A stretch of 59,245 bases of DNA, from contig CAIVGN010000231.1 in NCBI GenBank assembly GCA_903905455.1, positions 1 to 59,245 on the forward strand. Reading direction: 5' to 3'. This stretch comes from an uncultured Archangium sp. Its GTDB lineage: Bacteria > Myxococcota > Myxococcia > Myxococcales > Myxococcaceae. Below, piece after piece: positions 9,464-18,489 of this stretch (the stretch's first letter is position 1; each line of letters begins with the position of its first letter). The notes below the pieces were generated by a model that was given only the letters and a program-made list of their open reading frames with translations, was not told the DNA's origin and did not search any database. A program made the position numbers and the translations under genes.

Positions 9464-12400
9464 CAGGCCAGCTCCTCGTTCTCGTTGCGAACGCGCGCGA
9501 GGTACGTGGTGCGCGGGCGGATGTTGAGTTCCTGCAGCAGCTCGTAGTTACGCTCGCTCTGCTTGAGCTTGGCCACGCGCGACTCGAGGTCGTTGATGTT
9601 GCCGAAGGTGATGGCCTGGGTGGGGCACGCCTGGGCGCACGCCGGGGTCACCGCGCCGTCGGGCAGCTTCTTGCGATCCTGGCCCGCGCGCTTGGCGGCG
9701 ACCTTCGCCTCTTCGATGCGCTGGGTGCAGAAGGTGCACTTTTCCATCACGCCGCGGTAGCGGACGGTGACGTCGGGGTTGCGCTGGAGCTTGAGCGTCT
9801 TCATGCGCTCCTTCCAGGCCGGCTCGACGTAGAAATCGCCGGTGTGCGAGAAGTCGAAGTAGTTGTACCGGCGCACCTTGTAGGGGCAGTTGTTGGCGCA
9901 GTAGCGCGTGCCGATGCAGCGGTTGTAGGCCATCGCGTTGAGGCCTTCTTCGTCGTGCACCGTGGCCGACACCGGGCACACCGGCTCGCACGGCGCGTTC
10001 TCGCAGTGCATGCAGGTCAGCGGCTGGTGAACGGCGCGCGGCTGCTCGATGTCGCCGGTGAAGTAGCGGTCGATGCGGATCCAGTGCATCTCGCGACCCA
10101 GCAGGACCTGCTCACGGCCCACGACCGAGATGTTGTTCTCGGCCACGCAGGCGATCGCGCAGATGTTGCAGCCGATGCAGGACGAGAGGTCGATGACCAT
10201 GCCCCACTGCTGGCCTTCGTAGGTGATCTCCGTCGTCGGCTGGATCGGCTTGCTCGGGCGGTTCTTCGGGGTGCCCAGCTGCACGAGGTTCTCGGGGATG
10301 TCACCGACGTGCGCGAACTTCGAGCCGTCCTTCTGGTACGCGGCGGCGGTGGCCGACCGGAACAGCGGGCGGTAGCCGCTGTCGCCGGGGTTGCCGAGGC
10401 CGATCTCTCGGTCGCGAGAGCCCGGGTCGGCAGCCGACATCTGGGCGAACGTCAGCTCCTTGAGCGGATTGCCGGGCACGCCGAAGTGGTCCTGCGTGGA
10501 GGCGAGATCGACGATGGCGCCGGTCTTCGCGAGCTTCACGCCCTGCACCACCGCGCCGGACGCGCCGAGCAGCGGGTGCACGTCGACGCCGATGCCCGTG
10601 GCCACGTCACCCCAGGTGCGGCCGTAGCCGCGGTTCATCACCAGGGTGTAGTTGGCGAGGCCGGGCAGCACGAACACCGGGGCCTTGATGCTGCGGCCCT
10701 CGACGCTCAGCTCGACCACGTCGGCGTCGTAGCGGTTCTTGACCACGCCGCTCTTGATGCCCGCTTCCTTGGCGAGCGCCGGCGACATGAGGATCGCGTT
10801 GTCCCAGCACAGCTTCGACATCGAGTCGGGCAGCTCCATCAGCCACGACACGTTGGAGAGCCGGCCGTCCTTCAGGTGGCCGTCGACGGCGACGAACTCG
10901 AGCGAGTCCCTGGTCGCGGTGGTGGCCGTCACGGTGGCCACGGCGGCGACCACGTCGGCGGTCTTCACCTCGGCCGTGCCTGCCTTGCGCGCCGAGCCGG
11001 CCACGAGGCCGTCGTGCAGCGCCTTGCGCCAGGCCTTCACGTCGGGAAGGCCCTTGCCCACCCAGGTGGCCTCGACCAGCTTCTTGTCGGAGGTCTCGGT
11101 CTCGCCGGCCATCTGCGCGACGAGCGAGAGGCCCGCGCGGCCGCCGTGGAGCGGGAGGATGATCGGCTGCACCAGGCTCGCCGTGCCGTCCCAGCCACGC
11201 GCGTCGCCCCAGGCCTCGAGGAAGTGCGCCGTGGGCAGGTGCCAGGTCGCCTTGAGCCCGGTCTCCTCCACCAGCACGCCCGCGTGGATGAAGGTGATCT
11301 TCGAGACCGCCTCGGCGAACTTCAGCGCGCCGGGGGCCGAGTAGAACGGGTTGCCATCGAAGGCCACCAGGGTGGTGGTCTCGGTGCCGAAGCCCTTCAC
11401 CAGCGCCTCGAGCGCCTCGTACATGCCCACGCGCGCCACCGGCGCCTCGGGGAAGCTGACGGTCACCGTGGTGCCCACGTTGCCCAGGGCCGCGTTGAGC
11501 GCGTTGGCCAGCGCGTGCACCGCCGCCGGCTGCCGCTCGCCGACGAAGAGCACCGAGGCGCCCTTGTTGGCCGAGAGGTCCTTGGCGAGGCCCGCGACGA
11601 ACTTCTTCTGCACGTCGGTCAGCGGCGCGCCGCCGGCGGCGAGGTCGGCCAGGCCGAGCTCCTGCGCCAGGGCCTTGAGCACGTTGACGCCCTCACCGGA
11701 GTTGATGCGCACGCGGTGGTCGGCGTTGGTGCCGGTGTTGCTGAAGACGCCTTCCGCCACGTACAGGCGGATCATCCTGGCGATGGCTTCGGTGCTGTCC
11801 ACCGCGCGCGAGGCGCCGAACTGCCGCGCCAGGGCCAGGTGATCGGGGCCGGCGACGAGGAAGTCGGAGTCGAGCGAGAAGACGACCTTCGCCTTGGACA
11901 GGTCGTGGTGCAGCCGCGCGCCGGGGCCGAAGGCGAGCTGCGCGCCCTGGAGCTGGCTGTCAGGCGAGAGCGGGTCGAAGCGCACGACCCTGGCCGCGGG
12001 GAGCTTCGCCAGCAGGCGCTCGAACGTCGCGCCCATGTCTTCCTCGACGAGGAACGCCAGGCCCTTGCCCTGCTCGGCGGCGAACTTCGCGAAGTGTTCC
12101 CTGGCGAAGGTGTCCCAGGCTTCCCAGGTGGCGGCGGCGCCGGCCTTGAGCGGCGTCTTGCTGCGCTGGGGATCGTAGAGCTTGAGCACCTCGGCCTGGG
12201 CCCAGATGTCGGACGCGCCCAGCGAGCTGGGGTGGCCGGGGTTGCCCTCGAGCTTGGTGGGGCGGCCGTCGTTGGCCTCGGCGAGCAGGCCCACGGCGCC
12301 TTCCGAGCGCTGCATGGCCGTCGCGTACATGAGCTTGTTGCCCGGGACGTACTTCTCGGGCGCGCGCACGAACGGGAGGATCTCGTCGGGGTCGCGGCGA

Positions 12401-12621
12401 ACCTTGTCGCAGCTGGCCATCGAGCCCAGGGCGATCGACGCGCCGGCGAGCTTGAGCGCGTCGCGGCGGTTGAAGCCCGTGGGCGCGGTGATGCCGGTGG
12501 GGAACTCGAGGTCGATGGTGCTGGTGACCGACTCGTCGTTGGTCTTGTGCTCGAGCGAGCGCCAGTACTCAGGCGCTTGGGTCATCGACTCGCGCAGGGG
12601 GGCGTAGGGATCTTTCTTCAT
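9463..12621 (-). CDS. actB: Alternative complex III subunit ActB (molybdopterin-oxidoreductase-like plus Fe-S domain)
   Basis: A 1052-residue fusion of a molybdopterin-oxidoreductase-like region (about 1-780) and a ferredoxin-like region (about 800-1010). Near residue 50 there is a twin-Arg motif ([10 protein letters not shown]) followed by a short hydrophobic stretch ending in Cys (GSMASC), which fits Tat export with lipidation. The Fe-S region holds [11 protein letters not shown] (~819), [13 protein letters not shown] (~870), [16 protein letters not shown] (~959) and CAQACP (~992), enough for the three [4Fe-4S] and one [3Fe-4S] clusters known in ActB. In ACIII the first region lacks a Mo cofactor. 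It passes electrons to ActA and ActE. Confidence 0.94.
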
Positions 12622-12642
12622 GACGGTTCCGTTCCCTTGCTT

Positions 12643-13371
12643 TCAGCGGTGGCAGCCAGAACAGCTGGCCGTCGCGTACGTCTGGTAGTGGCCATCCACG
12701 AACCGCTGCGCCTGCGAGAGCGAGCCGGGCGGGTTCAGGGTGGCGGCGATCTGCTGCGACTTGGCGAGCCAGCCGAGATCGGCCGACCAACCCATCTTGG
12801 TGATCGCGTCGACCGGGCGGAGGTTCGGGCCGGGGTTGCTGTGGCAGTCGATGCACCAGGCCATCGACAGCGGCTGCACCTGGCGAACGACTTCCATGGT
12901 GTCGATGCGGCCGTGGCACGTCTCGCAGCCGATGGCCGCGCGGTTCTCACCGACGCCGACGCCGACGTGCGCCGAGTGGTTGAAGTACGCGTAGTCCGGC
13001 AGCTTGTGGATGCGCACCCACTCGATGCTCTTGTCGCCCTTGCCGTCCGCCCACGAGGCGTAGACCGGCTTGAGCTTCTCGGAGCCGAGCTTCACCTGCT
13101 GGTGGCAGTTCATGCAGGTCGCGGTCGGCGGCACGCCGGCGCTCGCGCCCTGCTCGACGCCCACGTGGCAGTAGCGGCAGTCCATCTTCAGCTCGCCGGC
13201 ATGCAGGGCGTGGCTGTAGGGGACCGGCTGCTTCGGCTTGTAGCCGACGTCCGTGTGGTACGGCGATGCCCACCAGTACAAGGCGAAGGTGACCACGCCC
13301 AGGCCAGCGAGGGTTCCGAGCGTGATGAGCCGGGGGGTTTCGTTGGTCCACCGGGGGAAAATCTGAGCCAT
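12643..13371 (-). CDS. actA: Alternative complex III subunit ActA, pentaheme cytochrome c
   Basis: A 242-residue membrane-anchored cytochrome. The start at 13371 is supported by an AGAGG ribosome site; a longer frame to 13425 has no support. One transmembrane helix (about 15-35, LITLGTLAGLGVVTFALYWW) precedes five heme motifs: CRYCH 65-69, CMNCH 86-90, CETCH 149-153, CIDCH 163-167 and CSGCH 237-241. Five hemes match the ActA of known ACIII. It opens the actABCDEF block after a 134-base gap to the oxidase genes. Confidence 0.95.
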   Translation of the reverse strand: MAQIFPRWTNETPRLITLGTLAGLGVVTFALYWWASPYHTDVGYKPKQPVPYSHALHAGELKMDCRYCHVGVEQGASAGVPPTATCMNCHQQVKLGSEKLKPVYASWADGKGDKSIEWVRIHKLPDYAYFNHSAHVGVGVGENRAAIGCETCHGRIDTMEVVRQVQPLSMAWCIDCHSNPGPNLRPVDAITKMGWSADLGWLAKSQQIAATLNPPGSLSQAQRFVDGHYQTYATASCSGCHR

Positions 13372-13505
13372 GGTGTCGACCTCTTGGAGGCTGCGGCACG
13401 TACCGAATCCGCACTTGTGGAACAACTTTTATTTCCGCGCGCCCACCGCCTCTCCACCGAGCGGGAGCGCTCCTTCTGCGTGGACTTACTTTCGCTGCGG
13501 CCCGC
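13372..13505 (-). promoter_or_regulatory. Leader/possible promoter region between oxidase and ACIII genes
   Basis: This 134-base gap is the only sizeable break inside the 14-kb respiratory cluster. It contains an AT-rich patch (AAATAAAAG on the minus strand, ~13428-13436), unusual at this GC content, next to a small palindrome TTGTGGAACAA (13415-13425). A 10-base palindrome GGAGCGCTCC lies near 13466-13475. I see no convincing -35/-10 pair and no U-tract hairpin. An internal promoter for actA-F is plausible but unproven. Confidence 0.35.
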
Positions 13506-14108
13506 TCAAGGGTTGGGCCCGTGTTTCGCCAGCAACCGCGCCGCGTTGATGGAATTGCCCCGTCCCGCCCCGTCGTCGGGCCAGAAGCCGCGCAGGGCGT
13601 TGTCCTGGTCGATCAGCACCACCGCGTGCGACCGCGAGATCTCCATGTCCGTGGCGCCGCGGAACTGGTCGAGCGCCGCCTGGAGCTCGGCGATGAACGG
13701 GGCCTCGGCCGCGCCGAAGCGCCAGGCGGGAGTGGCGCCCTTCACCAGGTCGGCCAGCCCGGGCTGGGCGTCGGGGCCCACCAGGCTCACCAGCACGATG
13801 GCGCCCTTGAGGTCGTCCACGTGGTGGGCCGCGGTGCCGAAGTTCTGGTGCCGCTCGAGGCAGGGCGCGGCGCAGGGCGCGATTTCGATGGTGGCGAGCA
13901 CCACCTTGCCGGCCAGGGCGGCCGACGAGACCTCGCCCCCGCCCAGCGAGGCCACCGACCACGCGGGCAGCTGGCGCACCGGCGGCGGCGCCTTCAGGAA
14001 GCGGCGCTGGAGGAACGGGATGACGGTGAGGATGACCGCGCCAATCAGGAAGCCGATGACGTACGGCTTCCAGGACGACTTCGGCTCAGGAAGGGAGTCC
14101 ACCATCAT
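13506..14108 (-). CDS. SCO1/SenC-like copper-binding assembly protein
   Basis: A 200-residue membrane-anchored thioredoxin-fold protein. One transmembrane helix (about 15-33, YVIGFLIGAVILTVIPFL) is followed by an extracytoplasmic domain with the CxxxC motif (PCAAPC) of the SCO1 family and a downstream His (SRSHAVVLIDQDN) that could complete the Cys2His copper site. Such proteins load CuA in oxidase subunit II. Position directly after the oxidase subunits supports the role. The start (14108 or the adjacent ATG at 14105) overlaps the end of the small upstream gene. The motif spacing is degenerate, so a redox role without copper transfer is possible. Confidence 0.78.
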   Translation of the reverse strand: MMVDSLPEPKSSWKPYVIGFLIGAVILTVIPFLQRRFLKAPPPVRQLPAWSVASLGGGEVSSAALAGKVVLATIEIAPCAAPCLERHQNFGTAAHHVDDLKGAIVLVSLVGPDAQPGLADLVKGATPAWRFGAAEAPFIAELQAALDQFRGATDMEISRSHAVVLIDQDNALRGFWPDDGAGRGNSINAARLLAKHGPNP

Positions 14109-14277
14109 CGGTCTTCTGCGGAGCAGCCTCCGCGGCGCGGGCAGAGATGATGACCCACGCCAGGATGCCGCCAAGCATCGCCAGCGGCAGCAGCGAGATG
14201 ATGATCGACATCACGATGTACGAGCCCCGAGCCGGGTCGGGACCACCACCACACACGGCGCAAGCGAGCGTGAGCAT
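14086..14277 (-). CDS. Small CxxC membrane protein of oxidase locus
   Basis: A 63-residue protein. It opens MLTLACAVCGGG, then has one or two closely spaced hydrophobic helices (IVMSIIISLLPLAMLGGILAWVII) and a polar tail. The CAVC pair at the membrane face could bind metal. Similar short CPxCxG-type proteins accompany oxidase or copper genes in other bacteria, but the family is not named here. Its ATG overlaps the stop of the upstream subunit-III-like gene by 1 base and its 3' end overlaps the SCO-like gene by 23 bases. Confidence 0.72.
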   Translation of the reverse strand: MLTLACAVCGGGPDPARGSYIVMSIIISLLPLAMLGGILAWVIISARAAEAAPQKTDDGGLPS

Positions 14278-14876
14278 CAGAAGTACACCCGGGCGTAGAT
14301 GACGGGCCACATCAGGACGACGAAGTACCAGAAGGTCTGGGTGCCGAAGAAGAAGCCGGGGCTCAGCTTGCCGCGGGCCATCTGCAGCCACGCCCAGCCC
14401 AGCGCGAGCAGCGCTCCTACGGCGTGCAGCGCGTGCCCACCGACGATCAAATAGAAGAAGCTGCCCAGCGGGCTGGAGGTCAGCGTCAGGCCCGAGGCCA
14501 GCAGCGCCGTCCATTCCACGCCCTGCAGCGCGACGAAGCTGGCGCCCAGCGCCCAGGCGGCGAGCGTCACCCAGTGCGCCACCGGCGACTTCTTCTGGAA
14601 CAGGCGCTGGCTGACGAAGAGCACCACGCCGCTGAGCAGCAGCAGCACGGTGTTGAGCGCCGTGGCCTCGGCGGGCAGCCGCGGTTGGCCCGGCATCGGC
14701 CACATGCCCGGCAGCGCGCCGGCCTTGCTGATGGTGAAGGCGGAGATCATGCCCGAGAAGAGCATCACCTCGGCGACCACGAAGAACAGCGTGCCCAACA
14801 CGGCGCTCGGAACCACCTGGCGCCGCGTGCGCGGCGTCGGGGCGGGGCTGCGAGCCGGGTCGAGGGTGGCGTCCAT
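14277..14876 (-). CDS. Second heme-copper oxidase subunit III-like protein
   Basis: A 199-residue membrane protein with five helices. It resembles cytochrome c oxidase subunit III: 'LGTLFFVVAEVMLFSGMISAF', a Glu-containing helix like that of ctaE, and 'GGHALHAVGALLALGWAW' with the typical His pair before the last helix. It is a paralogue of the subunit III encoded two genes upstream at 15332-15913, so the operon has two. It may form part of the same oxidase or act in contact with ACIII. Its start is 2 bases after the subunit IV stop. Confidence 0.82.
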   Translation of the reverse strand: MDATLDPARSPAPTPRTRRQVVPSAVLGTLFFVVAEVMLFSGMISAFTISKAGALPGMWPMPGQPRLPAEATALNTVLLLLSGVVLFVSQRLFQKKSPVAHWVTLAAWALGASFVALQGVEWTALLASGLTLTSSPLGSFFYLIVGGHALHAVGALLALGWAWLQMARGKLSPGFFFGTQTFWYFVVLMWPVIYARVYF

Positions 14877-14878
14877 GG

Positions 14879-15325
14879 TCAGTGGGGAGCGGCCGCGGGC
14901 GCTTCGGCCGGGGCCTCGCCGTGGTGCTCGCCGTGGCCGGCCGCTTCGTTGGCCTTGAGGCCCTTCTCGACGGCCTCGATGGCGGCGGTGTTGGTCCACC
15001 GCTGGCCCTCGTGCTTCATCACGTCGGGGGCCACGCCCGCGACGAAGACCAGCATGATCGCCAGCATCGTGAGCAGCAGCAGGCCGATGTACTTCTTCTC
15101 CACCGTGAGGTGCATGAAGTACTTGATGACCAGGAAGGCCTTCACGAAGGCGATGCCGAACGCGGTGACCATGGTGAGCACCGGGTGGCCGAGCATCGGG
15201 CCGACGACGGAGACGACCAGCAGGGCCAGCAAGATGCCCCAGATCTTCACGTAGTTCGTTTCGTGGCCACCGTGGGCGTCGTGGGCGGCGCCCGGGGCGG
15301 GCGCGGGAGTCGAGGTGTCAGACAT
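14879..15325 (-). CDS. ctaF: Cytochrome c oxidase subunit IV
   Basis: A 148-residue protein of the prokaryotic oxidase subunit IV family. Three transmembrane helices occupy about residues 25-110 and include 'VKAFLVIKYFMHL', a diagnostic segment of the family. The N-terminus (APGAAHDAHGGHE) and C-terminus (AAGHGEHHGEAP) are rich in His and Ala, an unusual pair of potential metal-binding tails also seen in the neighbouring subunit I. It lies 6 bases downstream of subunit III. Confidence 0.9.
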   Translation of the reverse strand: MSDTSTPAPAPGAAHDAHGGHETNYVKIWGILLALLVVSVVGPMLGHPVLTMVTAFGIAFVKAFLVIKYFMHLTVEKKYIGLLLLTMLAIMLVFVAGVAPDVMKHEGQRWTNTAAIEAVEKGLKANEAAGHGEHHGEAPAEAPAAAPH

Positions 15326-15331
15326 GGCGGC

Positions 15332-15913
15332 TCACTTGGCGATGTAGAGAAGCGGGAAGAGGAAGATCCACACGATGTCGACGAAGTGCCAGTACAGGCC
15401 GACGGCCTCGACGCGCTGCAGGTCGATGCCCTTCTTCGCGTCGCTGGCGATGATCGCCATGATGATCAGGCCGACGATCACGTGCACGCCGTGGATGCCG
15501 GCGGCCGTGTAATAGAACGACCAGAAGGTGTGCGAGGTCAGCGTGAAGCCGTGGTGGATCTCGTTGGTCCACTCGATGGACTTCACCGTCAGGAACATCA
15601 ACCCGCCGAGGATGGTCAGGTAGAGGAACTTCGCCGCCTTCTTGCCGTCCTTGTGCTCGGCGGCCTGGTGCGCGAGCACCGCCATCAGCGACGAGGTCAG
15701 CAGGATGAAGGTGTTCAGCGCCCCCGCCCAGGTGTTGGTGTGCTCGGCCTGGCTCGCCCACTCGGGGTGACCGATGCGGTGCATGACGTAGCTGCCAAGC
15801 ACGCCGCCGAAGATGACGATTTCAGACGCGATGAGCCACCACACGGCCAACTTGCCGGTGGAGATGCCCGTGGCACTGCGCGTCGTCGCGATGGGTCTCG
15901 GGAAGGAGGACAT
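15332..15913 (-). CDS. ctaE: Cytochrome c oxidase subunit III
   Basis: A 193-residue five-helix subunit III. Diagnostic segments are 'KLAVWWLIASEIVIFGG' (helix with conserved Glu), 'FTLTSHTFWSFYYTAAGIHG' and the end 'GLYWHFVDIVWIFLFPLLYI', the classical WHFVDxVW signature. It supports proton uptake and stability of subunit I. It lies 3 bases after the stop of ctaD. Confidence 0.95.
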   Translation of the reverse strand: MSSFPRPIATTRSATGISTGKLAVWWLIASEIVIFGGVLGSYVMHRIGHPEWASQAEHTNTWAGALNTFILLTSSLMAVLAHQAAEHKDGKKAAKFLYLTILGGLMFLTVKSIEWTNEIHHGFTLTSHTFWSFYYTAAGIHGVHVIVGLIIMAIIASDAKKGIDLQRVEAVGLYWHFVDIVWIFLFPLLYIAK

Positions 15914-15916
15914 GGG

Positions 15917-17656
15917 TCAGCTCGGGGAGTTCTGAGGCCAGTGATCGTCCTGGCGGTCGGGGTGGCTGTACTCGTACGGGCCGCGGTACACGGTGGGCAG
16001 CCCCTCGGGGAAGTTGCCGTGCGGCGGGGGCGACGGCGCCTGCCACTCCAGCGTGTTCGCCTTCCACGGGTTGGCCTCGGCCTTGGGGCCCTTGAAGGCG
16101 CTGTAGAAGTAGTTCACCAGGAACACGACCTGGAACGCGAGCAGCACCACCAGCGACAGCGTGGCCAGCACCCGCAGGTCCTGCATGCCCGGCTTCATCA
16201 GGTCGGGGAAGTGCGTGTAGTCGTAGATGCGGCGGTGATCACCGCGCGCCCCGAGGAGGAAGAGGGGAATGAAGATGAAGTTGAAGGGGATGATCGTCCC
16301 CCAGAAGTGCACCTTGCCCCAGGCCTCGTTCATGTACTTCCCGAACATCTTGGGGAACCAGTAGGTCACCGCCGCGAACACCGCGATGAAGGCGATGGGG
16401 AAGAACGTGTAGTGGAAGTGCGCGATCACGAAGTACGTGTCGTGGAAGTAGATGTCCGCGCCCGACGAGCCGAGGAAGATGCCGGTCACGCCGCCGAGCA
16501 GGAACTCGCCGATGAAGGCCAGCGCCCAGAGCATCGGGGTGGTGAGCCGGATCGAGCCGCCGAACAGCGTGGCGATGTACACGAACACCATCTCGGCCAC
16601 GGGGATGGAGATGAGGAGCGTGGTCACCGAGAAGATGTTGGCCATGCGCGGGTCGATGCCGGCGATGAACTGGTGGTGGGCCCAGACGAAGAAGCTCAAG
16701 GCCCCCGTGCCGACCGCCGTGTAGATGACCGTCTTGTACGCGAAGAGCTTCTTGCGGCTGAAGGTGGTGATCACCTCGGCCACGATGCCCATCGCGGGCA
16801 ACAGCACCACGTAGACCTCGGGGTGACCGAAGAACCAGAAGAGGTGCTGCCACAGCACCGGGTCTCCGCCCTTCTTGGGGTCGAAGAAGCCGGTGCCCAC
16901 CGTCTGGTCGAACAGCAGCATGATCGCGCCGGCCACCAGCGGGCCGACCGAGGCCATGAAGAGGATCGACGCGATGACGATCATCCAGATCACGATGGGC
17001 ACGTCGAACATCTTCATGCCCGGCGCGCGGCTGTTCATCAGGGTGGTGACGAAGTTGATGCCGCCCAGGAGGAACGCGGCGAACTCGAGGGCCACGGCCA
17101 CCAGCCACATGGGCGCGCCCAGCGGCGTGAGGTTGTACTCCGGCTTCGCCGAGAGCGGGGGGTAGCTGGTCCACGCGCCGCCGAAGGCGCCGCCCTGCAC
17201 GAAGAACGAGGCGATCAGCACCACGATCGACAGGAGGAACAACTGGTAGCTCAGGCGGTTGAGCCGCGGGAACACCATGTCGTCCGCGCCGATCATCAGG
17301 GGGATGAGGTAGTTGCCCAGCGCGGCGATCAACACCGGCATCGCCACCCAGAAGATCATCACCGAACCGTGCGTGGTGACCAGCGCGTTGTAGTCCGTGG
17401 CGGTGACGCGGCCGTAGCCCGGCACGCTCATGCCCGGGAAGGCGATCTGCATGCGGAAGGCGTACACGGCGAAGCCGCCGATGAGCGCCATGAACATGCC
17501 GGTGAACAGGTACTGGAAGCCGATGATCTTGTGATCCGTCGACCAGAAGTACTTGAGGAAGAAGTTCTGCTCGGCGTGGCCGTGGGCGTGGCCGTCGTGG
17601 CCGTGCCCGTCGTCGTGGCTGTGGCCCGAGGCTTCGGGTGTCGCGGTGCTGCTCAT
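15917..17656 (-). CDS. ctaD: Cytochrome c oxidase subunit I, aa3 (type A) family
   Basis: A 579-residue catalytic subunit with about twelve transmembrane helices. The start at 17656 overlaps the ctaC stop; the longer frame upstream was rejected. CuB/heme a3 site motifs are WFFGHPEVYVVLLPAMG (GHPEVY, type A family, with the cross-linked Tyr), 'WAHHQF' and 'VIAHFHYTF'. The low-spin heme His lies in 'VTTHGSVMIFW'. The N-terminus is His/Gly/Asp-rich (HSHDDGHGHDGHAHGH), a possible metal-binding tail. The enzyme reduces O2 and pumps protons. Confidence 0.97.
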   Translation of the reverse strand: MSSTATPEASGHSHDDGHGHDGHAHGHAEQNFFLKYFWSTDHKIIGFQYLFTGMFMALIGGFAVYAFRMQIAFPGMSVPGYGRVTATDYNALVTTHGSVMIFWVAMPVLIAALGNYLIPLMIGADDMVFPRLNRLSYQLFLLSIVVLIASFFVQGGAFGGAWTSYPPLSAKPEYNLTPLGAPMWLVAVALEFAAFLLGGINFVTTLMNSRAPGMKMFDVPIVIWMIVIASILFMASVGPLVAGAIMLLFDQTVGTGFFDPKKGGDPVLWQHLFWFFGHPEVYVVLLPAMGIVAEVITTFSRKKLFAYKTVIYTAVGTGALSFFVWAHHQFIAGIDPRMANIFSVTTLLISIPVAEMVFVYIATLFGGSIRLTTPMLWALAFIGEFLLGGVTGIFLGSSGADIYFHDTYFVIAHFHYTFFPIAFIAVFAAVTYWFPKMFGKYMNEAWGKVHFWGTIIPFNFIFIPLFLLGARGDHRRIYDYTHFPDLMKPGMQDLRVLATLSLVVLLAFQVVFLVNYFYSAFKGPKAEANPWKANTLEWQAPSPPPHGNFPEGLPTVYRGPYEYSHPDRQDDHWPQNSPS

Positions 17657-18366
17657 GGCATGCCTCCGGTCTGCGTAGTCGGAGTCGTCAAGGCCGCGGT
17701 GGCCGGCGTCTGCGAGAGCAGCCACGCCGCGTGGTCTTCAGGGGACTCGATGATGATGCGCGCCGGCATGATCGCGTGGCCGATGCCGCAGATCTCCGTG
17801 CACTGGATGTCGTAGGCGCCGGCCTGCGTGGTCTTGAACCAACCGCGGATGGTGCGCCCGGGGATGACGTCCTGCTTCAGGCGGAAGACGGGCACCGAGA
17901 AGCTGTGGAGCACGTCACGGCTCTGCAACTCGAAGTGGATGGTCTTGCCCTTCTCCACGTGGAGCTCGTCGACCAGGCGGATGTCGTCGGCCGTGTCCAG
18001 CTGGCCGTCGGCGCCGGGGTGGATGAAGGTCCACGCCCACTGCTGGGCGATGACGCGCACCGTCTCGTCGGCCTGGGGCATGGTCTGCTTGACCTCCTGC
18101 CACACGCTGATCGCCGAGAAGATGATCCACACGTCGAAGGCGAGGGTCAGGTAGTGCGGCACCGCCACCCAGCGCTTCTCCTTGGGGTCTTCGCCGGCCA
18201 CGTACTGGGCGCGCACGCCGTCCCGGGCCGCGTAGCGGATGATCAGGTAGAAGAAGACCGCTTCGGCGAGCAGGAACCAGAAGCCCACGATGGCGGTGAT
18301 GACCCAGATCAGGTGATCGATGTCACCCGAGAAGGTCGCGACTGAATCGACGTACTTGCTGATCAT
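17653..18366 (-). CDS. ctaC: Cytochrome c oxidase subunit II with CuA site
   Basis: A 237-residue subunit II with two N-terminal helices (about 18-45 and 70-92) and a periplasmic cupredoxin domain. The CuA motif is complete: CTEICGIGHAIM (CxxxCxxxHxxM), with the upstream His in 'DVLHSFSVPVF'. 'QQWAWTF' is the aromatic electron-entry patch. No cytochrome c domain is fused at the C-terminus, so this is an aa3 rather than caa3 enzyme, and the separate cytochrome c genes must deliver electrons. No signal peptide is evident. Confidence 0.95.
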   Translation of the reverse strand: MISKYVDSVATFSGDIDHLIWVITAIVGFWFLLAEAVFFYLIIRYAARDGVRAQYVAGEDPKEKRWVAVPHYLTLAFDVWIIFSAISVWQEVKQTMPQADETVRVIAQQWAWTFIHPGADGQLDTADDIRLVDELHVEKGKTIHFELQSRDVLHSFSVPVFRLKQDVIPGRTIRGWFKTTQAGAYDIQCTEICGIGHAIMPARIIIESPEDHAAWLLSQTPATAALTTPTTQTGGMP

Positions 18367-18370
18367 CGGG

Positions 18371-18481
18371 TCACCGGAGAACGAAGATGAGGACCGCCAC
18401 GAAGAACGCGACGGCGCCCCCCGCGGTGAGAATGAAGACCGTCGTCGCGATCGCTTCGGGGTTGTTGTTGTCGCTGGCCAT
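18371..18481 (-). CDS. Tiny membrane protein of the oxidase operon
   Basis: A 36-residue single-helix protein: a short polar N-terminus (MASDNNNPEA) and one hydrophobic helix (TTVFILTAGGAVAFFVAVLIFVL) ending in Arg. It has a GAGGA ribosome site 6 bases before the ATG and sits between the cytochrome c gene (8 bases) and ctaC (4 bases). Small single-helix subunits are common in oxidases, so it may be a structural subunit. It is too short for standard gene calls. Confidence 0.65.
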   Translation of the reverse strand: MASDNNNPEAIATTVFILTAGGAVAFFVAVLIFVLR

Positions 18482-18489
18482 GCCGTTCC

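Noticed and set aside
12380-12480. ActB as an active molybdenum enzyme
   Set aside because: ActB homologues in ACIII keep the fold without Mo cofactor, and the operon context is ACIII rather than a catalytic oxidoreductase.
13466-13475. GGAGCGCTCC palindrome as a terminator after the SCO-like gene
   Set aside because: No loop or T tract; expected by chance in GC-rich DNA.
9844-14298. 1484-codon plus-strand open frame opposite actB/actA
   Set aside because: It is antisense to clearly homologous ActA/ActB. Its Arg/Gly/His-rich composition is the usual shadow of high-GC third positions, with no domain or ribosome site.
14882-17815. 977-codon plus-strand open frame opposite the oxidase genes
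   Set aside because: It is a shadow of ctaD/ctaE/ctaF, which have diagnostic motifs.
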